From the NCBI GenBank assembly GCA_029866005.1, contig JARXAE010000030.1, positions 1-64,000 on the forward strand: a stretch of 64,000 nucleotides of DNA, given 5' to 3'. The notes under the pieces were generated by a model, which did no database searches, was not told the DNA's origin, and saw only the letters and a program-made list of their open reading frames with translations. Position 1 is the stretch's first letter. Each line of letters starts with the position of its first letter. Positions 27,358 to 35,217 of this stretch are shown one piece after another. Made by a program: the position numbers and the translations under genes. This stretch comes from Fimbriimonas sp. (GTDB lineage: Bacteria; Armatimonadota; Fimbriimonadia; Fimbriimonadales; Fimbriimonadaceae).

Positions 27358-28671
27358 TTATCGTCGAATTTGTTGGGTTGTTGGACTCGTTCCGGGACCC
27401 TGTGCCGTTGCGAGCATCTTTTTGAGCTCTTCAACATTGCTACAGCGAGCCATCACGTCCTCAAGTTTGACCCAGCCCTTCATGTAAAGATCACGCAAGC
27501 ACTGATCCATCGTAAACATTCCCATTTGGGCACTTGTCTGGATCATCGAAGTGATCTGGTGCGACTTTGCTTCCCGGATAAGGTTCCGGATTGCTGAAGA
27601 TGCGATCATGACTTCGTTCGCGGGAACCCGGCCCTTGCCGCTTGCGTGGGGTAGCAACTGTTGCGAAATGATGGCAATGAGGTTATTGGAGAGCTGAACT
27701 CGAATCTGCTCTTGTTGCCCCGGAGGGAAAACGTCGACCATTCGGTCAACCGACTCGGCGGCAGAGTTAGTGTGAAGTGTTGCGAAGACCAAGTGACCGG
27801 TTTCCGCCGCAGTAACCGCGAGCGAAATCGTTTCCACGTCGCGCATTTCACCGACGAGCAGAATGTCCGGATCCTCACGAAGACTTGCGCGAAGGGCGTT
27901 GTTGAAGCTCTTGGTGTCCATGCCAAGCTCACGCTGGTTGATGACGCATAGCTTGTGCTCATGCAGATACTCGATCGGATCTTCGATCGTAATAATGTGA
28001 TGAGCATGATTCATGTTGATGTGGTTAATCATCGCCGCGAGCGACGTTGATTTTCCAGAACCAGTAGGACCCGTGACCAAGATGAGACCTCGAGGCTTTT
28101 CGACCAAGGTCTTAAGAATGACCGGGAGTCGCAACTCTTCAACCGTTGGAATCTTGGACGCGATTAATCGAAATGCAGCTGCAACCGCGCCGCGATCCTT
28201 GTACATGTTGACTCGGAATCGAGCTCGAGCCGTCGGACCGTCCGGAACTCGTTGACTGAATGGAATCGGCAACGAGTAGGAGAAGTCGAGTTCGTGAATC
28301 GTTTCAAATTTCTGAATATTGTCGTCAGAGATGATTTCATACAGCATTCGCTGAATGATTTCAGGGCTAAATTTATCGTAATTCAGCCTCTTCAGTCCAC
28401 CGTCGTGTCTGACGACCGGGGGGCTCGCCGCACAGATGTGAAGGTCCGACGAGTTGAGATCAACAACGATGTTGAGGAGCTCGTCGATGTGCAGATCATC
28501 TACAGGCTGACGAGGACCAAGCGGCTTGTCATCGCCCAAGATTCCCGAGATGGTCTGAACGCGTTCGCGCCAAGCTTCTGGGTCTTGCTGATTCATGTTG
28601 CCCTGCGCCATTGGGTTCAAGCGCTGAGGGGGCATGCCGGGTTGATTCTGTCGAGTCGGATCGTTCTGCAT
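27358..28671 (-). CDS. pilT: PilT pilus retraction ATPase
   Basis: 437 aa cytoplasmic hexameric ATPase that depolymerises pili. The Walker A motif GPTGSGKST is at 201-209, the Asp box around ITIEDPIEYLHEHK (227-240), Walker B at DILLVGEMRD (269-278), and the His box near TGHLVFATLHTN. The PilT-specific AIRNLIREAK signature, needed for retraction, is at 360-369. Core PilT begins at about residue 62 (IDELLNIVVDLNSSDLHI). The first 60 residues are an added Gln/Pro/Asn-rich segment that standard PilT (about 345 aa) lacks, and there is a short extra C-terminal tail. The ATG at 28669-28671 is preceded by a purine-rich stretch. It lies 26 bases downstream of pilB. Confidence 0.95.
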   Translation of the reverse strand: MQNDPTRQNQPGMPPQRLNPMAQGNMNQQDPEAWRERVQTISGILGDDKPLGPRQPVDDLHIDELLNIVVDLNSSDLHICAASPPVVRHDGGLKRLNYDKFSPEIIQRMLYEIISDDNIQKFETIHELDFSYSLPIPFSQRVPDGPTARARFRVNMYKDRGAVAAAFRLIASKIPTVEELRLPVILKTLVEKPRGLILVTGPTGSGKSTSLAAMINHINMNHAHHIITIEDPIEYLHEHKLCVINQRELGMDTKSFNNALRASLREDPDILLVGEMRDVETISLAVTAAETGHLVFATLHTNSAAESVDRMVDVFPPGQQEQIRVQLSNNLIAIISQQLLPHASGKGRVPANEVMIASSAIRNLIREAKSHQITSMIQTSAQMGMFTMDQCLRDLYMKGWVKLEDVMARCSNVEELKKMLATAQGPGTSPTTQQIRR

Positions 28672-28697
28672 TTTCTCTCTTGTCGTTTGTGAAAATC

Positions 28698-30461
28698 TTA
28701 GTAGCCTGCGGTGAAGACAACTCGCATAACTTCTTCAGGAGTTGTGATTCCGCTAAGAACCTTGACGAGCCCATCCTCGCGAAGTTCCTTCATTCCGTTC
28801 GCTTTAGCCGCCTCTTTAAGGTCGTTCAACGGAGCACGGCGAACAACAAGCTCAGCAAGCTCGGAGTTCATCGTCATCAGCTCGTGGAATCCAGTTCGCC
28901 CCTTGTAACCGGTCATTCGGTTATTCTCCGCCGGAATTCCTCGGTACAACGTAACCAGAGCCTCCGGATCGGTGACATTAAAGCCGAATCGGCGCAGGTC
29001 CATCTGAGTAACGTCGTAAGGCTCCTTGTTCGCCGAGTCAATTCGGCGGCCGAGTCGCTGGGCAAGAACACCAACGATCGTCGCAGCGATCAAGTAAGGC
29101 TCAACACCCATGTCGATCATACGAAGAGTAGCGGAAGGAGCGTCGTTCGTGTGAAGCGTGGAAAGAACCATGTGACCCGTCAGAGACGACTCAATCGCGA
29201 TTTCTGCCGTTTCAAGGTCTCGCATCTCACCGACCATGATGATGTCGGGGTCTTGTCGAAGGTAAGCGCGAAGCGCAGTTGCAAACGTCAGACCTGCCTT
29301 TCGGTTCATCTGAACCTGAGCAATACCGTTGAGCTGGTACTCAATCGGGTCTTCAGCAGTGATGATGTTGACGCCGACCGTATTGAGGATGTTGAGAACC
29401 GAATACTGCGTGGTGGTCTTCCCCGATCCCGTAGGACCCGTACAGAGGAACATACCGTTCGGCTGACTGACAAGCTCTTCAATCTTAAGCTGGTTCTCTT
29501 CCGTAAATCCAATGCTATCCAGACCGAGCAAGACGCTGCTCTTATCCAGAATACGCATAACGATCTTTTCGCCGAACGGCGTTGGGATCGAGCTAACACG
29601 AAGGTCGATTTCTTTGACTCCGTGGCGAACCTCGATACGACCATCTTGAGGAATACGTCGCTCAGCGATGTTCATGTCCGCCATGATCTTGTAGCGGCTG
29701 ATCAGCGGAGCCATCAGGTTCTTTGGAACCGTCATCGCTTCCATCAAAACACCGTCAATTCGATATCTGACGCGAATCGCTCGGCTACCTGGCTCAACGT
29801 GGATGTCCGAAGCCCGATCGGTAATCGCCTGCTGAATAATCGCACTGGCAAGTTTGATGATCGGCGCGGCGTCTGCGGCGGCTTCATCTTCTCGGTTCCC
29901 GATGTCCTCGAAATCGGATCCTTGCTTAACGCCCGCTTCGGCCATGATCTGGGCAAAGTTTCGGCTCGCTGGAGCGTTCGCGGCAGCAGCGGCGGCGGCG
30001 GGAGTGTTGTCTACCGGAGTCGACGACGAAGCAGCGTAATACTTCTTAATCGCATCTTCAATTGCCCCAGGAACGGCAAGAACCGGAACAACTCGGCAAC
30101 CCGAAGCGAGACGCAGATCATCGATCGCTGCGATGTTGCTAGAGTTCTTCATCGCAACATAAAGCGTTTGACCGTCTTTTCGAACTGGAATAGCGGAGTG
30201 GTTTTTGACGATCCGCTCAGGCACAACGTTTAGTGCACTGGAATCGATGCTCATTCGATCAAGGTCGGCAAAGCCAAGCCCCATCTCCTGCGCCTTCCCT
30301 TGAAGCACCTCTCGTTCACCAGCAAACCCCAACTGAACGATGACTTTGTCAATCGGCGAATTGGTTTGTTGCGACATCTTAGTCGCCTCATTAGCTTGAT
30401 CCGCGGACATGAAGCCCTTCGAAATCAACCACTGTAACATCGGAACGCGTTGCGCAGCCAT
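28698..30461 (-). CDS. pilB: PilB pilus extension ATPase (cysteine-poor variant)
   Basis: 587 aa. An N-terminal MshEN/T2SSE_N domain (about 5-140) is followed by an Ala-rich linker (154-165) and the ATPase core. Walker [11 protein letters not shown], is at 341-350. The Asp box is around ITAEDPIEYQLNG, Walker B at DIIMVGEMRD (406-415), and the His box at TGHMVLSTLHTND. PilB drives filament assembly together with PilC. The usual C-terminal tetracysteine zinc site is missing: the stretches at 472-482 (RRIDSANKEPY) and 506-521 (before GYKGRTG) hold no Cys. The N-terminal domain also lacks the clear RLG-type c-di-GMP motif. It is the first gene of the pilBTCD run. Confidence 0.95.
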   Translation of the reverse strand: MAAQRVPMLQWLISKGFMSADQANEATKMSQQTNSPIDKVIVQLGFAGEREVLQGKAQEMGLGFADLDRMSIDSSALNVVPERIVKNHSAIPVRKDGQTLYVAMKNSSNIAAIDDLRLASGCRVVPVLAVPGAIEDAIKKYYAASSSTPVDNTPAAAAAAANAPASRNFAQIMAEAGVKQGSDFEDIGNREDEAAADAAPIIKLASAIIQQAITDRASDIHVEPGSRAIRVRYRIDGVLMEAMTVPKNLMAPLISRYKIMADMNIAERRIPQDGRIEVRHGVKEIDLRVSSIPTPFGEKIVMRILDKSSVLLGLDSIGFTEENQLKIEELVSQPNGMFLCTGPTGSGKTTTQYSVLNILNTVGVNIITAEDPIEYQLNGIAQVQMNRKAGLTFATALRAYLRQDPDIIMVGEMRDLETAEIAIESSLTGHMVLSTLHTNDAPSATLRMIDMGVEPYLIAATIVGVLAQRLGRRIDSANKEPYDVTQMDLRRFGFNVTDPEALVTLYRGIPAENNRMTGYKGRTGFHELMTMNSELAELVVRRAPLNDLKEAAKANGMKELREDGLVKVLSGITTPEEVMRVVFTAGY

Positions 30462-30508
30462 ATTTGAACTCTCAAGCAGACTCTCTCTCTCCCAGAGCGA
30501 GTCAGGGG

Positions 30509-30514
30509 ATTGTA
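30509..30514 (-). promoter_or_regulatory. Possible -10 box upstream of pilB
   Basis: On the minus strand TACAAT lies 48 bases before the pilB ATG. No good -35 is present at 16-18 bases. A run of alternating GA (30479-30493) separates it from the start codon and may serve as a ribosome-entry region. Confidence 0.35.
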
Positions 30515-30575
30515 ACCCAGATCAGTCCGTCACCGATATAGGTTTCAGCGTTCGTTTGCACAATTTGACGACAAT

Positions 30576-30938
30576 TTATCCACCAGCCGGGAACTTTGAA
30601 CCGAGGGCGTATCCAAGCGAGCAGACCAGCACCCCTCCGATAACCTGAATTGCTAGATTCAAGATGGCTAAAACCGGCTGATTAGACCGGAGTTGTTCGA
30701 GTACTTCAAGCGAGAATGTTGAGAAGGTCGTGTAGCCTCCCAAAAAACCAATTCCGAGCAGAAGGCGCAAAGGGTGATCCTTCGCCCAAACCGCGGCGAC
30801 AATACCCAGAAGGAAACTTCCAGAGAGATTGATTAGAATCGTCGCCCAAGGAAATTCAGACTTGGCAAGGAGCTTCCCAATTCCGTATCGAGACACTCCA
30901 CCGAAAAAGGCTCCGAGCCCAACCAAAAGTGCATCCAT
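30576..30938 (-). CDS. crcB: Fluoride channel FluC/CrcB
   Basis: 120 aa small membrane protein with four predicted helices that exports fluoride as a dual-topology dimer. Family marks are GGVSRYGIGK (13-22), the pore Asn in ILINLSGSFLLG (about 34-45) and the phenylalanine-box segment GGYTTFSTFS (67-76). Only one copy is present, consistent with a homodimer. TAAACT stands six bases before the ATG on the minus strand, the layout of a leaderless promoter, and no fluoride riboswitch is visible upstream. It diverges from the DUF1287 gene at 30987 and lies 114 bases downstream of the pilB start. Confidence 0.93.
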   Translation of the reverse strand: MDALLVGLGAFFGGVSRYGIGKLLAKSEFPWATILINLSGSFLLGIVAAVWAKDHPLRLLLGIGFLGGYTTFSTFSLEVLEQLRSNQPVLAILNLAIQVIGGVLVCSLGYALGSKFPAGG

Positions 30939-30950
30939 GCCACTAGTTTA
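30939..30950 (-). promoter_or_regulatory. Candidate leaderless promoter of crcB
   Basis: On the minus strand the hexamer TAAACT, then AGTGGC, then ATG. With the standard 6-7 base distance from a -10 box the transcript would begin at the start codon. No recognisable -35. Confidence 0.5.
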
Positions 30951-30986
30951 CGGAACCCTCAGACCAATATCGTTGTTCAGAGTCGC

Positions 30987-31496
30987 ATGATCGCCTCCCT
31001 TGTGTTTGCTACCCACGCCGCAAAACTGGTCGCGTCGGCTCGAGACCAACTCACCTGGGGCACCCGGTACGATGCCCGATACGTAAAACTGAACTATCCC
31101 GGTGGCGATGTCGCAAAAACTCGTGGAGTCTGCACCGACGTCATTATCCGCGCCTATCGAAGCGTCGGACTCGATCTGCAAAAACTGATCTTTGAAGATA
31201 AAAAGCGGTCGCCCTCAGCCTATCCTGCCGCAAAACTTGACCCGAACATCGATCATCGCAGGGTGCCCAACATGGTGGCTTTTCTCCGCCGAAAAGGCAC
31301 GTCCTTGTCTCTTTCCAGAGATTGGCAAGCCGGAGACATCGTTTGGTGGAAGCTAGACACTGGCCTTAACCACATCGGTCTTGTAACTGATCGCCGGGGG
31401 CCTTCCGGAGACCTCATGGTAATCCACAACCTCAGCACTCCGAAAGAGGAAGATTGTCTCAAAACGTGGAAGATCTACGGCCATTACCGGTGGTAA
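30987..31496 (+). CDS. DUF1287 family protein (NlpC/P60-like fold)
   Basis: 169 aa. The first 14 residues could be a short signal (MIASLVFATHAAKL), so it is probably exported. The core shows the DUF1287 pattern: WGTRYDARYVKLNYPGGDV, then GVCTDVIIRAYRSVGLDLQK with the conserved Cys, FLRRKGTSL, WQAGDIVWWKLDTGLNHIGL with the conserved His, and a C-terminal VIHN. The Cys-His arrangement resembles NlpC/P60 cysteine peptidases, but I know of no established substrate for the family. It is divergent from crcB with 48 bases between the starts. No good ribosome site is visible before the ATG. Confidence 0.85.
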   Translation: MIASLVFATHAAKLVASARDQLTWGTRYDARYVKLNYPGGDVAKTRGVCTDVIIRAYRSVGLDLQKLIFEDKKRSPSAYPAAKLDPNIDHRRVPNMVAFLRRKGTSLSLSRDWQAGDIVWWKLDTGLNHIGLVTDRRGPSGDLMVIHNLSTPKEEDCLKTWKIYGHYRW

Positions 31497-31559
31497 CGAC
31501 TCGACCTCTGATGCAGGGTGATGTGAACTCACTCGTTAAACTCAAGCGCATTGATAAGG

Positions 31560-32228
31560 CTATTCCTTACTGATTTCAACCAAAGCCATGTAGCAGCGTC
31601 CGCACATTCGCCGATCGTGATACTTGGTTCCGGTAGCCCGAAACGCGTGCGAGTATCCACCATGATCACCAAGGACGCAAAGGGTTTCCAGACACACTTC
31701 GCAGTGATCGTGGCACGGCACGGGTTCAAAAGACCACTTGTAGTCGCGCACGAGTTCCAGCCACCATGCAAGATCCCCCCGTTTGTCACTCAGTAACCAT
31801 TGTCGGCGTCGCTCTGCTTGCCTCTCCCGACCAACCTCACATTCAAAATCGATGAACTTGATCCCGTCCGAGCATTTGCCCCACGTCTTTCCGAGAATTA
31901 TCCACACGACCCGACCCGAGTCTCGAATTTCGGCTCTCTTGAAAAACTCCAGGCTCTGGTCGGAGACCTCGATTCGGATGATGTGAGCTAAGAAGTCGTA
32001 TTCCGGCGAGTCCGCCACAATATCCTCCGTTTCCGCAATTGCGCCGGTCAGAGTCTCCAACATCCAGAACGACTTATAATCGTTTTCAGGCCTTGGAATC
32101 GCGCACTTCTCTTGGCTCACAGAAGTCATCTTCGCCCACTCGGTAGGGGAGACTGCGGTGTAGAACAATCCCATGCGAAAAGTTTGACAGGCGATAGCCA
32201 TCCAAACTGCACTCTCTGTGGTTGACAA
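31560..32228 (-). CDS. Unknown protein with C-terminal zinc-ribbon-like cysteines
   Basis: 222 aa; not a family I recognise. The predicted start is TTG at 32226-32228; an ATG nine codons in is a credible alternative. The protein has no signal peptide and is rich in Trp, Arg and acidic residues. The C terminus holds a cluster CHDHCEVC ... LETLC, and about 30 residues later CGRC. The CxxC ... CxxC spacing suggests a zinc ribbon, with extra His nearby. It stands alone between the DUF1287 gene and a 332-base non-coding stretch. The codon pattern looks coding: long frame, sensible composition and no competing frame on the other strand. Confidence 0.6.
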   Translation of the reverse strand: MSTTESAVWMAIACQTFRMGLFYTAVSPTEWAKMTSVSQEKCAIPRPENDYKSFWMLETLTGAIAETEDIVADSPEYDFLAHIIRIEVSDQSLEFFKRAEIRDSGRVVWIILGKTWGKCSDGIKFIDFECEVGRERQAERRRQWLLSDKRGDLAWWLELVRDYKWSFEPVPCHDHCEVCLETLCVLGDHGGYSHAFRATGTKYHDRRMCGRCYMALVEISKE

Positions 32229-32560
32229 ACCGCTAACTTCTTCGCCTAGAGATTGATGCTGATTATTTCTAAATTCGTTCTGCCAATAGCAGACATGCCT
32301 GGCGAAGAGTTTTTACCCCTCTTTACCCCGTTTGACCCAATTTCAAACGGCCCGTTGAGCCTGAATTACCCCATTTACCCACCCCCCTTCTCAACAGGCC
32401 TATTGGGTAACTCACCCCAATCCAGCAACGCGAATCCCAAGAAACACTCACTTGGGCCAATAACGCCAACACACATTCGGCTAGTGCAAAACTATCACAA
32501 AAAAACACTGAACTCCTTTGTCAACTTTGCGTTTGGGCGGGGTAGCGGAGTCTATTTGAC
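32229..32560 (+). other. Non-coding region with phased TTTACCC repeats
   Basis: A 332-base gap between divergent genes. It contains a C-rich/G-poor plus strand with ACCC units whose A falls at 32315, 32325 and 32335 (exactly 10 bases apart). More units lie at 32368, 32377, 32381 and 32414. The first two units are TTTACCCC. Helical phasing suggests repeated protein-binding sites, or a curved or G-rich-strand structure. An open frame at 32253-32564 runs through it but is Pro/Ser/Asn-rich and not convincing. No clear promoter was found for the gene at 32561. Confidence 0.5.
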
Positions 32561-33286
32561 ATGAAATTTGCTCGAAACCTAATCGTAATATCTCTTCTCG
32601 CAGTAACTTCCCTCGCACTCGCCCAAGGCGGAGGCGGTCAGGGACGTGGACAAGGTCGCGGTGGCTTCGGCCAAGGTCGTGGCGGCGGAATGACCCCGAT
32701 GACCCTTCTGATGCGCGCTGACGTTCGAAAGGACCTGGATCTGTCAGAGGAGCAAATCTCAAAGGTCGAAGCCCTTCAGCCACAGCGCGGTCAAGGTGGC
32801 GCAGGCGGTGCAGGCGGAGGTCAGCGTGGTCAAGGCGGCGGTCAGCGACAGGGTGGCGGCCAAGGAGGTCAAATGACCGACGAGCAGCGAGCAGCAATGC
32901 AAGAAGCCGCTCGAAAGCGTGCCGAAGAGCAAAAGGCAGCCATCGCAGCAATCCTCAAACCGGAGCAGGTCACCCGACTCAGCGAGATCGGCTACCAACT
33001 TCAGGGCAACATGGCACTCATGCAAGCCGATACCCAAAAGGCACTCGGCCTCGATGAAAAGCAAATCGCTTCTATCAAGGACCTGCAGACCAAGCAGCAA
33101 GAGGCAATGCAAGCACTCATGCAGAAAATGCGCGACCAAGAGCTCACCCGAGAAGAGCTTCAAGAAAAGATGACCAAGAACACGGACATCATGAAAGCCG
33201 AACTCGGAAAGATCCTCAAGGCTGACCAAGCTGCCAAACTGAAAGCCATGGGCGGCACCAAGCCGTTCGTCGCTGATCCAGCCTAA
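32561..33286 (+). CDS. Secreted Gly/Arg/Gln-rich protein with duplicated LTxxQ-like helical unit
   Basis: 241 aa. Signal peptide MKFARNLIVISLLAVTSLALAQ. Two low-complexity blocks follow the pattern GQGRGQGRGGFGQGRGG (about 24-42) and GGQRGQGGGQRQGGG (about 82-106). Between and after them is a repeated helical unit: LMRADVRKDLDLSEEQISKV (about 49-68) and LMQADTQKALGLDEKQIASI (about 153-172). The L-x-L-S/D-E-x-Q-I element resembles the LTxxQ motif of periplasmic Spy/CpxP-type proteins, which suggests a small periplasmic helical chaperone or metal/stress sensor; that is inference. A long Lys/Glu/Gln helix follows. It ends 15 bases before a strong bidirectional terminator. Confidence 0.75.
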   Translation: MKFARNLIVISLLAVTSLALAQGGGGQGRGQGRGGFGQGRGGGMTPMTLLMRADVRKDLDLSEEQISKVEALQPQRGQGGAGGAGGGQRGQGGGQRQGGGQGGQMTDEQRAAMQEAARKRAEEQKAAIAAILKPEQVTRLSEIGYQLQGNMALMQADTQKALGLDEKQIASIKDLQTKQQEAMQALMQKMRDQELTREELQEKMTKNTDIMKAELGKILKADQAAKLKAMGGTKPFVADPA

Positions 33287-33300
33287 GTTGCAGCGATGAT

Positions 33301-33339
33301 AAAAAGGAGCTGGAGATTCAACTTCTCCAGCTCCTTTTT
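33301..33339. terminator. Bidirectional Rho-independent terminator
   Basis: A perfect 16-base-pair stem (33301-33316 and 33324-33339) with a 7-base loop and A5/T6 flanks. It lies between the convergent genes ending at 33286 (plus) and 33359 (minus) and can serve both. Confidence 0.9.
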
Positions 33340-33358
33340 TGCTGCCTAGTAAAGCAGA

Positions 33359-34459
33359 TTAGACATTGAATAGGAATTCCATGACGTCGCCTTCAGCGAC
33401 AACGTAAGCCTTCCCTTCTGCCCTGAGCACTCCCTTATCGCGTGCCGCGGCTTTGGAACCGCATTCAACCATGTCGTGATATGCAATGGTTTCCGCCCGA
33501 ATGAAACCTCGCTCAAAGTCAGAGTGAATGACACCCGCAGCCTGAGGGGCGGTCATTCCCTTCGTGATCGTCCAAGCGCGAGTCTCCTTTGGACCGCAAG
33601 TGAAGTAAGTCTGAAGACCAAGTAAGTCGTAAGTCGTCCGAATCAGGCTCTGGAGCCCGCCTTCCTGAACTCCGAGGGATTCAAGAAACTCTTGACGATC
33701 TTCATCTGAAAGTTCGATCAGCTCTGACTCAACTTGGGCAGAGATGACGATCACCTCAGCGCCTTCGTCCTTAGCAATCTTTCGGACCGACTCAACATAG
33801 GCATTGCCTGTCGCAAGGTCGTCTTCGTTAACATTAGCCGCGAAGATGATTGGCTTCCGCGAAAGCAACCCAAGCGGCTTGATCGAAGCAGCTTCATCTT
33901 CGGTCAAAGAAACACTCCGAGCCGGCAGACCCGCTTGAAGCGCAGGAACAATTTTCTCTAGGGCATCAACTTCAATCTGAGCTTCCTTCTTGAACCGCAC
34001 GTCTTTTCGCGCTCTGTCAAGCCGCCGCTCAGCTTGAGCCATGTCAGCAAGAATGAGCTCCATATTGATGATCTCTATATCGCGTACGGGGTCGATCGAT
34101 CCTGCCACGTGGATGATGTCGTCGTTGTCGAAACATCGCACAACGTGAATAATTGCATCCACTTCGCGAATATTGGCAAGGAACTGGTTGCCAAGTCCTT
34201 CACCCTGCGAAGCACCCTTGACGAGTCCTGCAATATCAACGATCTCCAGGCGAGCCGGAAGAATATTTTCAGACCCAGCGATCTTGGCAAGAACCTCAAG
34301 CCGAGGATCAGGCACCGAGACCAACCCAACGTTTGGCTCGATCGTGCAGAACGGAAAGTTCGCGGCTTGCGCCTTGCTATTGGCGACGACCGCGTTGAAC
34401 AGCGTCGACTTTCCGACGTTTGGCAAACCTACATTTCCGGCTCTGAGCATATTGGACAC
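33359..34459 (-). CDS. ychF: YchF/OLA1-type P-loop GTPase/ATPase
   Basis: 366 aa. G1 motif [14 protein letters not shown] (about 11-24), switch region [13 protein letters not shown]3 [20 protein letters not shown] with the YchF signature, the G4-equivalent [10 protein letters not shown], and a C-terminal TGS domain ([20 protein letters not shown] ... [12 protein letters not shown]). YchF binds ATP in preference to GTP and associates with ribosomes. Length and motifs are standard. The GTG at 34457-34459 gives MSNMLRAG; the ATG three codons in is equally possible. It is divergent from clpP, with about 150 bases between the starts. Confidence 0.97.
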   Translation of the reverse strand: MSNMLRAGNVGLPNVGKSTLFNAVVANSKAQAANFPFCTIEPNVGLVSVPDPRLEVLAKIAGSENILPARLEIVDIAGLVKGASQGEGLGNQFLANIREVDAIIHVVRCFDNDDIIHVAGSIDPVRDIEIINMELILADMAQAERRLDRARKDVRFKKEAQIEVDALEKIVPALQAGLPARSVSLTEDEAASIKPLGLLSRKPIIFAANVNEDDLATGNAYVESVRKIAKDEGAEVIVISAQVESELIELSDEDRQEFLESLGVQEGGLQSLIRTTYDLLGLQTYFTCGPKETRAWTITKGMTAPQAAGVIHSDFERGFIRAETIAYHDMVECGSKAAARDKGVLRAEGKAYVVAEGDVMEFLFNV

Positions 34460-34608
34460 ATAGCAAGACCGTCCGAGCGATTCCTGCGAAACACAAGTTT
34501 ACCGTTTACGGCCAATTCCTTCGGTAGCCAACTGTTTTGCTCGAGATTCAGCATAAGCACCCTACCCAGCGGACCGAAAGCCGCCACAATGGAGTACAGG
34601 TAATTGCG

Positions 34609-35190
34609 ATGGGAATTCCTTACGTCATCGAACAAACAGCACGCGGCGAGCGAAGTTACGACATCTGGTCGAGGCTTCTCAAAGACCGAATCATCTTCTT
34701 GGGAACCGAGGTTGACGACTATATCGCCAATCTCTTGGTCGCCCAACTCTTGTTCCTCGAAAAGGAAGATCCGGACAAGGATATTGATTTCTACATCAAC
34801 TCCCCCGGCGGATCAGTCACGGCTGGCTTGGCCATCTATGACTGTATGCAGCACATCAAGTGCGATGTCGCGACGATTTGCGTTGGTTCGGCAGCTTCAA
34901 TGGGAGCAGTTTTGCTCGCAGGTGGCGCGGCTGGCAAGCGTTATGCATTAAAGCATTCGCGCATCATGATCCACCAGGTTTCGGCTGGCTTCCGAGGAAC
35001 TGCAGCAGACATCAATGTTCAAGCAGCGGAGATCAACCGGATGATGGATTCCCTTATGGGAATTCTTAGTCACCATACCGGTAAATCTGAGGAGCAGGTG
35101 CGGAAGGATTGTGACCGAGACTACTTTATGTCGAGTCCGCTAGCCGTTGAATACGGTTTGATCGACAAGGTCTTGGAACGAGCTCCGTAA
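34609..35190 (+). CDS. clpP: ATP-dependent Clp protease proteolytic subunit
   Basis: 193 aa, the normal length when started at the ATG at 34609; a longer frame begins at 34537 but adds 24 non-conserved residues. The start gives [20 protein letters not shown], the classical ClpP N terminus. The catalytic Ser97 is in GSAASMGA and His122 in RIMIHQ; the Asp is expected around residue 170. [10 protein letters not shown] is at 61-70. ClpP forms the tetradecameric peptidase that degrades substrates unfolded by ClpX, encoded 27 bases downstream. Ribosome-site candidates GGAG and AGG lie 8-15 bases before the ATG. Confidence 0.97.
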   Translation: MGIPYVIEQTARGERSYDIWSRLLKDRIIFLGTEVDDYIANLLVAQLLFLEKEDPDKDIDFYINSPGGSVTAGLAIYDCMQHIKCDVATICVGSAASMGAVLLAGGAAGKRYALKHSRIMIHQVSAGFRGTAADINVQAAEINRMMDSLMGILSHHTGKSEEQVRKDCDRDYFMSSPLAVEYGLIDKVLERAP

Positions 35191-35217
35191 ACCGATATAG
35201 TTAAAGAAGGCACCTGA

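Noticed and set aside
28611-30233. Long plus-strand frame of 540 codons opposite pilB
   Set aside because: It lies wholly antisense to the well-supported pilB, is rich in Arg, Ser and Asn as expected for a shadow frame, and has no domain, signal or ribosome site.
32310-32420. Canonical G-quadruplex on the minus strand
   Set aside because: Several G runs exist, but I cannot find four runs of three or more with loops of seven or fewer bases in one stretch, so only G-richness is claimed.
32253-32564. 103-codon plus-strand frame ending over the start of the Gly-rich secreted protein
   Set aside because: The translation is Pro/Ser/Asn low complexity that simply reads the ACCC repeats; no ribosome site or homology pattern.
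34537-34608. Upstream start for clpP
   Set aside because: It adds 24 residues unlike any ClpP N terminus and overlaps the divergent promoter region; the ATG at 34609 gives the standard 193 aa.
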